From: an uncultured Bacilli bacterium
GTDB taxonomy: Bacteria > Bacillota_I > Bacilli_A > RF39 > UBA660
Reading direction: 5' to 3'
DNA length: 13,105 bases
Assembly: GCA_947628495.1 (NCBI GenBank)
Contig: CANRAC010000016.1
Span: forward strand, 1 to 13,105
Part shown: positions 13,001 to 13,105 of the stretch, piece by piece
How the letters are laid out: each line of letters opens with the position of its first letter
How positions within the stretch are numbered: the first letter of the stretch is position 1
The notes under the pieces: generated by a model
Database searches by the model: none
The model's input: only the letters and a program-made list of their open reading frames with translations
What the model was told of the DNA's origin: nothing
Made by a program: the position numbers and the translations under genes

Positions 13001-13033
13001 ATTTTAAAACTCGAACTAGAAAAGTCCGAGTTT
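13001..13033 (-). terminator. Terminator of tRNA-Ala
   Basis: On the minus strand an 11-base stem (AAACTCGGACT, 13023-13033, with AGTTCGAGTTT, 13007-13017; one wobble) has a 5-base loop TTTCT and is followed by a short T stretch, 10 bases beyond the tRNA. Confidence 0.8.
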
Positions 13034-13043
13034 ATTATTAAAC

Positions 13044-13105
13044 TGGTGGAGAATAAGGGATTCGAACCCTTGACCCCCACGGTGCAAACGTGGTGCTCTA
13101 GCCAG
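13044..13105 (-). tRNA. tRNA-Ala (anticodon TGC), 5' end outside the window
   Basis: The 62 visible bases cover part of the D arm, the anticodon arm, the T arm and the 3' acceptor half. The anticodon stem CCACG/CGTGG and loop TTTGCAC give TGC. The T loop GTTCGAATC, acceptor ATTCTCC, discriminator A and encoded CCA (13044-13046) are seen. The window ends inside the D arm. Confidence 0.93.

Noticed and set aside
12754..13043. Template repeat of a diversity-generating retroelement
   Set aside because: The region shows no resemblance to 3430-3558 and no run of AAC-type codons.

Overview
The window looks like chromosome from a very AT-rich, Gram-positive-type bacterium of the Bacilli or a related wall-less or gut lineage (RF39-like Firmicutes would fit, but the lineage is inferred). 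Supporting signs are the strong AGGAGG-type ribosome sites, sigma-A promoters, CCA-encoding tRNA genes, a PrsA-type foldase, RecX, a short RpoZ and SipW-type exported proteins. Tryptophan is written TGG and at least one gene ends in TGA, so the standard bacterial code applies, not the Mycoplasma code.

Left part (1-3700): the end of an NrnA-like DHH phosphoesterase gene is followed by about 900 bases without an intact gene. That stretch holds a row of small hairpins and, on the minus strand, a decayed coding sequence. Two exported surface-protein genes follow, each with its own promoter and terminator. The second (2194-3630) is the most striking locus. Its promoter has a run of nine G exactly between the -35 and -10 boxes, as expected for phase-variable expression. 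Its C-terminal, lectin-like segment has codon use unlike the rest of the gene, as if it were a swapped or hypermutated cassette.

Middle (3700-7420): recX converges on a minus-strand pair of small paralogous genes, one a lipoprotein and one cytoplasmic, and then on prsA. Divergent from prsA are two tiny hydrophobic-protein genes (29 and 47 aa) of YjcZ/SscA type. A minus-strand tRNA-Leu(TAA) and a plus-strand tRNA operon Ser(TGA)-fMet(CAT)-Asp(GTC)-Phe(GAA) follow, each with a clear promoter and terminator.

Right part (7420-13105): a minus-strand holin-like gene abuts the tRNA operon. Next come a thioredoxin-fold protein without its cysteines, a six-helix membrane protein with a lysine-rich tail, rpoZ, and a large membrane-anchored surface protein with an Asn-rich linker, whose promoter overlaps a 20-base tandem repeat. 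A compact operon follows: HD-domain hydrolase, CmpB-like membrane protein and COG2426-type membrane protein. The window ends with a structured intergenic region that has mutually exclusive stems and with a partial tRNA-Ala(TGC) on the minus strand.

The common theme is the cell surface. At least four genes make exported or anchored proteins (1467, 2194, 4505, 9384), the PrsA foldase could assist them, and two of their promoters carry unusual repeats.
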